Shown: piece by piece, positions 1-5,358 of the stretch
How positions within the stretch are numbered: position 1 is the first letter of the stretch
Layout of the letters: every line of letters starts with the position of its first letter
Assembly: GCA_945872195.1 (NCBI GenBank)
Contig: CAMBZO010000165.1
Coordinates: 1-6,251 of the forward strand
DNA length: 6,251 nt
Direction of reading: 5' to 3'
Origin: Akkermansia muciniphila
Lineage (GTDB): Bacteria > Verrucomicrobiota > Verrucomicrobiia > Limisphaerales > SXTU01
The notes under the pieces: generated by a model
Databases searched by the model: none
Told to the model about the DNA's origin: nothing
The model's input: only the letters and a program-made list of their open reading frames with translations
Program-made: the position numbers and the translations under genes

Positions 1-234
1 AATCGCCTCGTTCACCAGTAGCACCGGCACGTTGCGGCGGATGGGGTAAAGCACTTTCCCATCCGCGCGCATCAGCCCGACGTCCAGCTTCACCGTGACC
101 GGCTGGCCTGCCCTGTTGCGCAACTCGCCTGTGATGACCTGTGCATTGAGACGTTCCACAAGTGCGGTTTCAGCAAGAGCAAGTGCCTGCTGCGTCTCCG
201 GGCAGCGCAGCATTTGAAGCAGTTCAGGAGTCAT
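1..234 (-). CDS. Trm112/UPF0434-like small protein, N-terminal part (3' end off window)
   Basis: Reading the minus strand from the ATG at 234 gives 78 uninterrupted codons to the window edge, so the C-terminus is missing. The start MTPELLQMLRCP and the later LYPIRRNVPVLL (residues 62-73) match the two conserved blocks of Trm112/UPF0434 (E. coli YcaR type): a leading helix with LLxxLxCP, and a [FY]PI[RK]xxIPVLL strand. Trm112 proteins are small zinc-binding activators of methyltransferases in eukaryotes and archaea; the role of the bacterial relatives is poorly defined. Compared with YcaR as I recall it, an insertion of about 20 residues separates the two blocks. Only one Cys (Cys11) remains in the visible part, with the second Cys of the CPxC pair replaced (CPET), so zinc binding as in classical Trm112 is doubtful. 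The start is chosen because the helix begins directly at Met1 as in the family. No Shine-Dalgarno precedes it. It is divergent from the lipoprotein gene. Family assignment is fairly good; function is unknown. Confidence 0.75.
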   Translation of the reverse strand, partial: MTPELLQMLRCPETQQALALAETALVERLNAQVITGELRNRAGQPVTVKLDVGLMRADGKVLYPIRRNVPVLLVNEAI

Positions 235-401
235 GTGTTGCGCGACGAAACTACGATTACCGCGCCCCGCGGGGAACAGCCAATTTCACGTTGCTGAGTC
301 GCATCCTGCTCACCGCAGCGGCTCCGGCGTTCTTTTCCATAGCACTTTCGAAGTGTTTCCGTTTGCTAACGCCGCCGCCTTTTGGCAATTGAAACACACC
401 G
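235..401. promoter_or_regulatory. Divergent intergenic region with two short palindromes
   Basis: This 167-base gap lies between two divergent starts (ATG at 234 on minus, ATG at 402 on plus), so it must hold the start signals of both genes unless they are read from outside. I see no convincing -35/-10 pair on either strand. Two symmetric sites stand out: CCCCGCGGGG at 265-274, a perfect 10-base palindrome about 30 bases upstream of the minus gene, and CACTT-TCG-AAGTG at 343-355, about 47 bases upstream of the lipoprotein gene. Either could be an operator, but both are short enough to be chance in GC-rich DNA. Confidence 0.3.
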
Positions 402-1979
402 ATGAGACGACTTGCTCTGACTCTGCTGCTGTGTTGCGCGGTGTTGTTGATGGCCTGCCGTGAGAAGCCGCCGGCCGCGCCCACACCGAAGTCCGCCGCG
501 CCCGCCGGGCCGGTCTTCCGCCTGCACTTCGCCGGTCTCGACAGTCTCGCCACCGGCACGAACACCGCCCGGCTCAACGATCTTCTCAACAACCCCGAGG
601 CCGTCGCCACGCGCAAACAGCTGCATGACCGGCTGGCGCAGACGCTGCCGGACGTGCTCTTCGGCCCCGATGCGGCGCGCACCAATCGCAGCGCGCTGCT
701 GCGTCCGCTGCTTGGCGAGCTGGCGGCTAGCAAGTTCCTCTTCGAGACGCACGACGAACGTGCCGCGAGCTGGGTGCTCACCGTCTTCCTCAACGCCGAG
801 CGCCGCGCACGGTGGAGCACGAACCTCTGGCAGTCCGCGGATTCCACGCCGGTTGTCTTACCCGCAGTCGGTGGCCAAGGCAGCGCGTGGAGCACGAAAT
901 CCAAGTCGGGCCACTTCCTCACGGTCGCGTTGTTCGAGGATTGTTTGATGGTCGGCAAGAGTGCGGCCGGCGCTCCCCTCTTCGGCGGTGCGAAGACGGG
1001 TCCCCATCCCGCGCTGTCAACGAACATGCTCGACCTCACAATGGATTTGCCGCGATTGCGGGCGGCGCTCGATTTGCCGGCGAGCGTTGCCTGGCCGCAC
1101 TTCTCCATGAGCGTCACCGCGAAGGGCGAGGCGCTCCGCAGTGAGGCCACGCTAAAGTTCGCCAACGCCACGCCGTGGCAGCTCGCCGCGTTCCGCCTGC
1201 CCACCAACTCCGTGCGCGACCCGCTCATCAGCTTCACGGCGGTGCAGGGCTTCGGCGACTGGCTGGTGCGCTTGCCGGAGTTCAAGGCGTGGGGATTGAA
1301 ATCCGTGCCCAACCAGCTCTTCACTTGGGCGCGCTCGGACATTCCCTACAACCTCCACGCTGCCGCGCCCATGCCCGACGCATCGAACACCGTGGTCCGC
1401 CTCGCGCCGCACGCGCTGCACACACTCGGCACGAACGTGGCGAAGGCGGGCCTCGGACGCATCGCGTTCACGACGAACCGCACGGAGTTGGGCTGGGTCG
1501 GGATGCCCATCCTAGTGCCCTTCGTCCGCCCCGCGCCGGAACCCGCCGACGACTTTCTCCTGTTCGGCAGCATGGCTGGCATCATCCCCAGCGGGCCGAA
1601 TACGAACCCGCCGCCCGCTGAGTTGTTGAACCAGTTCCTCCCGCGCACGAACCTCGTCTACTACGACTGGGAAATCACCGAGGCCAAGCTCGCGCAGTGG
1701 GTGCCTATCTTCCAACTCTCGGCGATGATGTCAGCCACGCCGTCGTTCCCCGGGGCGGCGGCGGCGCATGCGTGGCTCCGTGCGGTGTCGCCCAAACTCG
1801 CCAACACGATAACGGAAGTCACCGCGGCTTCTCCGACCGACCTCCGCGCCGTGCGCCGCTCGGACCTCGGCCTCACCGCCATCGAACTCGCCCTGCTCGC
1901 GCGCTGGCTGGACAACCCGGCGTTCCCCGCCTTCGCCTATCCGACGAACGCGATGCCGAGGATGCCGGGCAGCCCGTAG
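402..1979 (+). CDS. Putative SPII lipoprotein of unknown function (525 aa)
   Basis: The product starts with a classical lipoprotein signal: MRR, a hydrophobic run at residues 4-18 and a lipobox LMAC with Cys19 as the predicted lipidated residue. It is then followed by a Pro/Ala-rich linker (residues about 23-37). The signal sequence decides the ATG at 402; no Shine-Dalgarno is present. The mature part (about 500 residues) is soluble-looking, with no further membrane segment, no obvious repeats and no catalytic motif I recognise. Local motifs include FRLHFAGLDSLA just after the linker, NLVYYDWE at residues 417-424 and a Leu-rich amphipathic stretch near the C-terminus. The overall look resembles large uncharacterised lipoproteins of Verrucomicrobiota, but I cannot name a family. 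Codon use is coherent from start to stop and the long opposite-strand frame inside it (257-1342) has no recognisable protein, so this frame is the real gene. Its TAG stop lies inside the REP-like unit at 1976-1998. Likely anchored in a membrane facing the periplasm; role unknown. Confidence 0.8.
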   Translation: MRRLALTLLLCCAVLLMACREKPPAAPTPKSAAPAGPVFRLHFAGLDSLATGTNTARLNDLLNNPEAVATRKQLHDRLAQTLPDVLFGPDAARTNRSALLRPLLGELAASKFLFETHDERAASWVLTVFLNAERRARWSTNLWQSADSTPVVLPAVGGQGSAWSTKSKSGHFLTVALFEDCLMVGKSAAGAPLFGGAKTGPHPALSTNMLDLTMDLPRLRAALDLPASVAWPHFSMSVTAKGEALRSEATLKFANATPWQLAAFRLPTNSVRDPLISFTAVQGFGDWLVRLPEFKAWGLKSVPNQLFTWARSDIPYNLHAAAPMPDASNTVVRLAPHALHTLGTNVAKAGLGRIAFTTNRTELGWVGMPILVPFVRPAPEPADDFLLFGSMAGIIPSGPNTNPPPAELLNQFLPRTNLVYYDWEITEAKLAQWVPIFQLSAMMSATPSFPGAAAAHAWLRAVSPKLANTITEVTAASPTDLRAVRRSDLGLTAIELALLARWLDNPAFPAFAYPTNAMPRMPGSP

Positions 1980-1998
1980 CCGCAGGCTTCAGCCTGCG
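1976..1998 (+). repeat. REP-like hairpin unit, left half of inverted pair
   Basis: GTAG at 1976-1979 is followed after one base by a perfect stem-loop: arm CGCAGGC (1981-1987), loop TTCA (1988-1991), arm GCCTGCG (1992-1998). A related unit lies in reverse orientation at 2017-2039. A GTAG tetranucleotide at the foot of a hairpin, in inverted pairs, is the hallmark of REP elements mobilised by RAYT (TnpA-REP) transposases in enterobacteria; assignment to that class here is inference. The TAG of the lipoprotein gene is part of this GTAG. The hairpin could also act as a terminator or 3' mRNA stabiliser, though no T-run follows. Confidence 0.65.
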
Positions 1999-2016
1999 CT
2001 TCAACCAACTCCGATG

Positions 2017-2039
2017 CGCAACTTGAAGGTTGCGACTAC
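2017..2039 (-). repeat. REP-like hairpin unit, right half of inverted pair
   Basis: On the plus strand this reads CGCAAC (2017-2022), TTGAAG (2023-2028), GTTGCG (2029-2034), then ACTAC (2035-2039). On the minus strand it is GTAG, one base, stem, TTCA loop, stem, the same layout as the unit at 1976-1998. The two units agree at 17 of 23 positions. Four of the six differences are two compensated base pairs in the stem (G-C to A-T, and G-C to C-G). The 18 bases between the hairpins (1999-2016) show no structure. It sits about 57 bases upstream of the pdxJ start. Confidence 0.65.
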
Positions 2040-2095
2040 GGAAGGCCCCTCAGCTTTTTCTTCCGCCGGTCCACATCGCTCGCTACGTTTGCCCC

Positions 2096-2827
2096 ATGCT
2101 GAAACTCGGCGTCAACATTGACCACGTCGCCACCGTCCGCGAGGCGCGCTATCAGGGGCGCGGCTTTGGTGAGCCTTGCCCAGTCGCAGCCGCGCTTATG
2201 TGCGAAGCGGCGGGCGCGCACGGCATCACAGCCCATCTGCGCGAGGACCGCCGGCACATTCAAGACCGCGATGTCGTCGCGCTGCGGAAGAAGATTTCTA
2301 CCCGGCTGAATCTCGAGCTGGCCAACTCCGAGGATATCATCCGCATCGCGCTCAAGCTCAAGCCCGCCATCGTTTGCCTCGTGCCCGAGCGTCGGCAGGA
2401 AGTCACCACCGAGGGCGGCCTCGATGTCGAAGGCAATCTCGCTGCGCTCAAGCGGACGTGTCGGCGCATGAACGACGCGGGCATCGCGGTCAGCCTCTTC
2501 ATCGCGCCCGACCCGATTCAAGTCGCCGCCGCCGCGATGGTGGGCAGCCAATTCATCGAGCTGCACACGGGCGCTTACGCCGAGTGCTTCGGCCAGGCCC
2601 GCGCGCGCCAGGCCGAGCTGAAGCGCCTCGCCGCCGCCGCCGCGCAAGCCCACGAGCTGGGCCTGCAAGTCAACGCCGGCCACGGCCTGAACTGCGCGAA
2701 CGTCCCGCCGCTGCTGGCCGTCGTGCCGCACCTCATCGAGCTCAACATCGGCCACAGCATCATCAGCCGCAGCCTCACCGTCGGCCTCGCCAAGGCGGTG
2801 AAGGAGATGCTGGCGGTGATGAGGTAG
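2096..2827 (+). CDS. pdxJ: Pyridoxine 5'-phosphate synthase (PdxJ)
   Basis: PdxJ condenses 1-deoxy-D-xylulose 5-phosphate with 3-amino-2-oxopropyl phosphate (1-amino-acetone 3-phosphate) to give pyridoxine 5'-phosphate, the ring-closing step of DXP-dependent vitamin B6 synthesis; it is a cytoplasmic TIM barrel. The product is 243 residues, the same length as E. coli PdxJ. Family blocks appear in order: LGVNIDHVATVREAR (residues 4-18), HLREDRRHIQDRDV (47-60) with His47, NLELA (72-76) with Glu74, LVPERRQEVTTEGGLD (95-110), FIELHTG (153-159), NAGHGLN (193-199) with His196, and ELNIGHSIISR near the C-terminus. His47, Glu74 and His196 correspond to the catalytic His45, Glu72 and His193 of E. coli, so the enzyme looks fully functional. 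The ATG at 2096 is preferred over an in-frame TTG at 2030 because homologues start just before LGVNIDH and the TTG lies inside a hairpin repeat. No Shine-Dalgarno is seen. It is likely monocistronic: the next gene is convergent, 34 bases away. Confidence 0.97.
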   Translation: MLKLGVNIDHVATVREARYQGRGFGEPCPVAAALMCEAAGAHGITAHLREDRRHIQDRDVVALRKKISTRLNLELANSEDIIRIALKLKPAIVCLVPERRQEVTTEGGLDVEGNLAALKRTCRRMNDAGIAVSLFIAPDPIQVAAAAMVGSQFIELHTGAYAECFGQARARQAELKRLAAAAAQAHELGLQVNAGHGLNCANVPPLLAVVPHLIELNIGHSIISRSLTVGLAKAVKEMLAVMR

Positions 2828-2838
2828 TCTTAGCCGCT

Positions 2839-2853
2839 GCGGAGGGCGTCCGC
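2839..2853. terminator. Weak hairpin between convergent pdxJ and hydrolase genes
   Basis: GCGGA (2839-2843), GGGCG loop, TCCGC (2849-2853) forms a 5-base-pair GC-rich stem in the 34-base gap between the two convergent stop codons. Its location suits a bidirectional terminator, but there is no T-run on either side and the stem is short, so termination is only a suggestion. Confidence 0.3.
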
Positions 2854-2861
2854 GCTCCGGT

Positions 2862-3722
2862 TCACTTCACGCCCTTGCCCGTGTCGAGGAAGTCCAGCCC
2901 TTGCTCCAGCCACTTCGCCGGCGGGAGGTTGTGCCCCACGCCGGGCGCTTCGAGGTAGAGCACGTTGGCGAAGCCTTCCTTCTTGAAGCCCTGCTCAAAG
3001 ACCGCCTTCGTCCCCGCGCGGTTGAAATCCTTCTCGCCCGTCACCAGCGCGTAGCGGCAGAACTTCTTGGCGATGGCCAGCACCTCGTCGTCCGGGATGA
3101 AGTTCGCGCCGAGTGTGTTCTTGCCGTCGCCCGCCGGGATGTCTTCGTAGAAGTTCACGCCCATGAACGGAATCGTGCCGCTGAACATGTCCGCGTAGGC
3201 CACGCCCACCATGCTCGCCACGCGCCCGCCGCCCGAGTGGCCGCTCACATACACGCGCCGCCCGTCCACGTTGAAGCGCGCGCGTAGCCCGTGGTTGGCG
3301 GCCACAGCGAGGCGCACGCGGTCGAAGAGGTTGCGCGGGTTGCCGGCCTTGAGCGCACCGATGAAGAGAAGTTTTCGCGCCGCGAGCACCGGCTCCCAGT
3401 CGGCGGGGATGGCCGCAGTGTCACCGGGTGAAATCCAGATGAACACGCCCCACTTGTCCGCGTGCTGGTAGGTGGCCGGGACGAGGAGTTGGAACTTCTC
3501 CTTCGCGAGGTCAAGCGGGGCGGGGTTTTCGACCGAGTGCAGCCGCCACTTCACTTCGTCCGGCTCGGCCTGCTGGGGCAGCGCGGTGAACGACACGGTG
3601 CTCTTGCCAGCGGTGAAAGGCGGGAGGCCGGCGGCCCCGCTCACTCCGGCGAGCCAGCCCATGAGAAACAGGAAGGCGGATTGACCGGCGAACGAGCGGC
3701 GGGAGAGAGTCAGGAGTTTCAT
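2862..3722 (-). CDS. Exported alpha/beta-hydrolase (putative esterase), Tat-like signal
   Basis: The 286-residue product begins with MKLLTLSRRSFAGQ, in which SRRSF (residues 7-11) fits the twin-arginine consensus, then a hydrophobic stretch to about residue 31, so export through Tat is likely. The mature part carries an alpha/beta-hydrolase triad in the expected order: the nucleophile elbow GHSGGG (161-166, Ser163), an acid candidate Asp232 in TGEKDF, and His264 in GVGHNLPP. VYVSGHSGGGRVAS is the usual strand-elbow-helix. The arrangement resembles the polyhydroxybutyrate-depolymerase/feruloyl-esterase-like and prolyl-oligopeptidase-like esterases, with a 100-residue N-terminal region before the elbow that I cannot assign. 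The substrate is unknown; an ester on a polysaccharide or a small peptide-like substrate are both possible. The ATG at 3722 is fixed by the signal sequence; no Shine-Dalgarno precedes it. It is divergent from the sulfatase-like gene with a 54-base spacer and convergent with pdxJ. Confidence 0.85.
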   Translation of the reverse strand: MKLLTLSRRSFAGQSAFLFLMGWLAGVSGAAGLPPFTAGKSTVSFTALPQQAEPDEVKWRLHSVENPAPLDLAKEKFQLLVPATYQHADKWGVFIWISPGDTAAIPADWEPVLAARKLLFIGALKAGNPRNLFDRVRLAVAANHGLRARFNVDGRRVYVSGHSGGGRVASMVGVAYADMFSGTIPFMGVNFYEDIPAGDGKNTLGANFIPDDEVLAIAKKFCRYALVTGEKDFNRAGTKAVFEQGFKKEGFANVLYLEAPGVGHNLPPAKWLEQGLDFLDTGKGVK

Positions 3723-3776
3723 GGATGGCGGGTGTCGGCTGGCTGGCGAAGCTACCGGCCCGTTGACCGAAGCAAA
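3723..3776. promoter_or_regulatory. 54-base divergent spacer, hydrolase / sulfatase-like gene
   Basis: Both exported-protein genes start from this spacer, so at least one promoter must overlap a coding region or lie here with a very short leader. I see no clear -35/-10 pair. TTGACC at 3763-3768 resembles a -35 box, but its -10 would fall inside the sulfatase-like gene. The stretch GGCTGGCTGG at 3737-3746 recurs upstream of the hemerythrin gene (5822-5831). Confidence 0.3.
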
Positions 3777-5240
3777 ATGATTTTCCGCCCACTGAACTCG
3801 CTGACCGTCGGACGCCTCGCCGTCGCGCTGTGGCTTACCTGCCTGCTCGGGCCGGGGCTATCGGCCCAGCAATCCGCCACGAACCAGACCCGCCCGAACA
3901 TCGTCATCATCCTCGCCGACGATTTGGGCTGGGGAGACTTGAGTTGCTACGGGCAGAAGAAGTTTTCCACGCCGAACCTCGACCGCCTCGCCAGCGAGGG
4001 GATGCGTTTCACGCAAGCCTACGCGGGTAGCCCCAGCGGTGCGGCCTCCCGAGGGACGCTCTTCACGGGCAAGCACACTGGCCACGCGCGCATCCGCGGC
4101 AACTACGGGCCGGACGGCCACCCGGTCGCGTTGCGCGGCGAGGACGCGACGCTCACGGAGGTGCTCAAGCGCGCGGGCTACCACACCGGCGTCATCGGCA
4201 AGTGGGGTCTCGGCGGCGACGGCACGTCGGGAATGCCGGAGAAGAAGGGCGTGGACCAATGGCTCGGGTTGCTCGAACTGCGGCACGCGACGAACCAGTT
4301 CCCCGCCGTGGTCGCGCGGCACGACCCGTTGCAGCGGCTCTTCAACGACCCCGTCTTGTATCCGACCACTTACTACCTGCCCATTTTCGTGAACGCGAAT
4401 GGCCTGCAGGCCGACCACACGCAAGACCTGTTCACCAGAGGCGCGTCGAACTACTTCGCCAAGTTCTCTCCTGCGGAGTTCAACAAGTTTCGCCCCCTCT
4501 TCCTGCACCTCGCGTTCACGCTGCCCAACGCGGGCGAGGAGGCGGGCACCAACGTGCCGACGAAGTATCTCGGCAGCCCGGCACGATTCGCTTCGGAGAA
4601 GTGGCCCGCTGCGGAGCAGCGCAAGGCCGCCGCCATCGCGCATCTCGACGCCTCGGTGGGTCAGCTCCTGAAGCAACTCGACGACCCGAAGTTCGCCGAG
4701 CACACCGTTATTCTCCTCACCAGCGACAACGCAGCGCAGAAAGATGGTCTGTGTGACCCCGCGTTTTTTCGCAGCAACGGCCCGTTCCGAGGCGCGAAGG
4801 GCGACCTCACCGAAGGCGGCCTGCGCGTGCCGCTGCTCGTGCGCTGGCCGAAACACATCAAACCCGGCACGACCAACGACCAACCTGTTGCGCATTGGGA
4901 TTTGTTAGCGACCGTCGCTGAACTGGCCGGGGTGAAGGACGCGCCTGCGACCGACGGCATCTCACTCGTGCCAGCACTCCTCGGTCAGCCGCAGAAGGCG
5001 AAGCGCGAGTTCCTCTACTGGGAAAGCCATACGCCGCAGTTTCAGCAAGCCCTTCGCGTCGCCGACTGGAAGGTGTTCCGGGCCAAGCCCGACGCGCCGC
5101 TGGAGCTGTTCCACCTGGTGCGGGACCCCGGCGAGACCCGTAACGTCGCCGCCGATTATCCTGCCGTGGTGAAGCACATAGAAACCTTCCTCAAGTCCGC
5201 GCGGACGGAGAGCAACGTGTGGGAAGTGGAGAAGAAGTAG
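3777..5240 (+). CDS. Exported sulfatase-family protein with degenerate active site (putative pseudo-sulfatase)
   Basis: The 487-residue product is a full-length member of the arylsulfatase / N-acetylgalactosamine-6-sulfatase-like family. A Sec-type signal covers residues 1-30 (hydrophobic 14-28, cleavage near LSA-QQ), which fixes the ATG at 3777 although the frame stays open upstream. Conserved parts: NIVIILADDLGWGD with metal-binding Asp48 and Asp49, TPNLDRLASEG, LFTGKHTGHARIRGN, VIGKWGLGG with Lys142, SDN with metal-binding Asp317 and Asn318, FRGAKGDLTEGGLRVP with Lys341, and the ending ELFHLVRDPGETRNVA typical of the C-terminal subdomain. Active sulfatases convert Cys or Ser of a [CS]xPxR motif to formylglycine. 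Here the aligned segment YAGSPSGAASRGTLFTG has Gly88 (codon GGT at 4038-4040) at that place and Ala in place of Pro, while Arg92 is kept. The usual His of the TIPHA motif is Asn251, and the DNGPH motif reads DNAAQ. Metal ligands and fold are thus kept, but the nucleophile is lost; catalysis by the normal route is not expected. The frame is intact, so this is a retained protein rather than a broken gene. Confidence 0.9.
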   Translation: MIFRPLNSLTVGRLAVALWLTCLLGPGLSAQQSATNQTRPNIVIILADDLGWGDLSCYGQKKFSTPNLDRLASEGMRFTQAYAGSPSGAASRGTLFTGKHTGHARIRGNYGPDGHPVALRGEDATLTEVLKRAGYHTGVIGKWGLGGDGTSGMPEKKGVDQWLGLLELRHATNQFPAVVARHDPLQRLFNDPVLYPTTYYLPIFVNANGLQADHTQDLFTRGASNYFAKFSPAEFNKFRPLFLHLAFTLPNAGEEAGTNVPTKYLGSPARFASEKWPAAEQRKAAAIAHLDASVGQLLKQLDDPKFAEHTVILLTSDNAAQKDGLCDPAFFRSNGPFRGAKGDLTEGGLRVPLLVRWPKHIKPGTTNDQPVAHWDLLATVAELAGVKDAPATDGISLVPALLGQPQKAKREFLYWESHTPQFQQALRVADWKVFRAKPDAPLELFHLVRDPGETRNVAADYPAVVKHIETFLKSARTESNVWEVEKK

Positions 5241-5256
5241 GGCGTGCGGGGAAACG

Positions 5257-5284
5257 TTCAACGCTCAACGTTCAACTTTGAACG
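5257..5284 (+). repeat. Tandem 7-base repeat, four units
   Basis: Four adjacent 7-base units: TTCAACG (5257), CTCAACG (5264), TTCAACT (5271), TTGAACG (5278). The last unit also makes an inverted repeat with its neighbour: ACGTTCAA (5268-5275), CT, TTGAACGT (5278-5285), an 8-base-pair stem that could serve as a weak bidirectional terminator between the convergent sulfatase-like and hemerythrin genes. No T-run follows. Confidence 0.6.
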
Positions 5285-5286
5285 TC

Positions 5287-5315
5287 CACGGAGCCGACGG
5301 TGGCTGGCAGCCGTG
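5287..5315. terminator. Possible hairpin between convergent genes
   Basis: CACGG (5287-5291) can pair with CCGTG (5311-5315), and inside it AGCC (5292-5295) with GGCT (5302-5305), giving a bulged GC-rich stem between the sulfatase-like stop (5240) and the hemerythrin stop (5359). Location suits termination for both genes; the lack of a T-run and the bulge make this uncertain. Confidence 0.3.
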
Positions 5316-5330
5316 CGGGTTCAACACCCT

Positions 5331-5351
5331 TTCAACTTTCAGCTTTCACCT
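5331..5351 (+). repeat. Tandem 7-base repeat, three units
   Basis: TTCAACT (5331), TTCAGCT (5338) and TTCACCT (5345) continue the same 7-base theme as the array at 5257-5284, on the same strand, separated from it by 46 bases that contain one more isolated TTCAACA (5320). The array ends 7 bases before the hemerythrin stop codon. Confidence 0.55.
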
Positions 5352-5358
5352 CTGCCCC

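Noticed and set aside
257..1342. Long open frame on the minus strand (361 codons) opposite the lipoprotein gene
   Set aside because: Its translation is Ser/Arg/Ala-rich without recognisable domains, it overlaps a coherent lipoprotein frame, and long antisense frames are common in GC-rich DNA.
2039..2065. CGGAAG (2039-2044) / CTTCCG (2060-2065) inverted repeat with an internal T-run upstream of pdxJ, considered as terminator or attenuator
   Set aside because: The T-run sits in the loop rather than after the stem, the loop is 15 bases, and the arms are short; no known B6 riboswitch pattern is present.
2030..2095. Upstream TTG start of pdxJ
   Set aside because: The TTG lies inside a hairpin repeat, and the family starts just before LGVNIDH, matching the ATG at 2096 and the 243-residue family length.
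3462..3776. N-terminal extension of the sulfatase-like frame by 105 codons
   Set aside because: It runs antisense through the hydrolase start and would bury the signal peptide that begins at 3777.
3763..3791. TTGACC as a -35 box for the sulfatase-like gene
   Set aside because: The matching -10 position falls inside the coding sequence and has no TATAAT-like hexamer.
3858..4895. Long open frame on the minus strand (345 codons) opposite the sulfatase-like gene
   Set aside because: Arg/Glu/Val-rich shadow of a gene with clear family motifs on the plus strand.
5257..5351. CRISPR array
   Set aside because: Units are 7 bases and contiguous, with no spacers of regular length and no cas genes.
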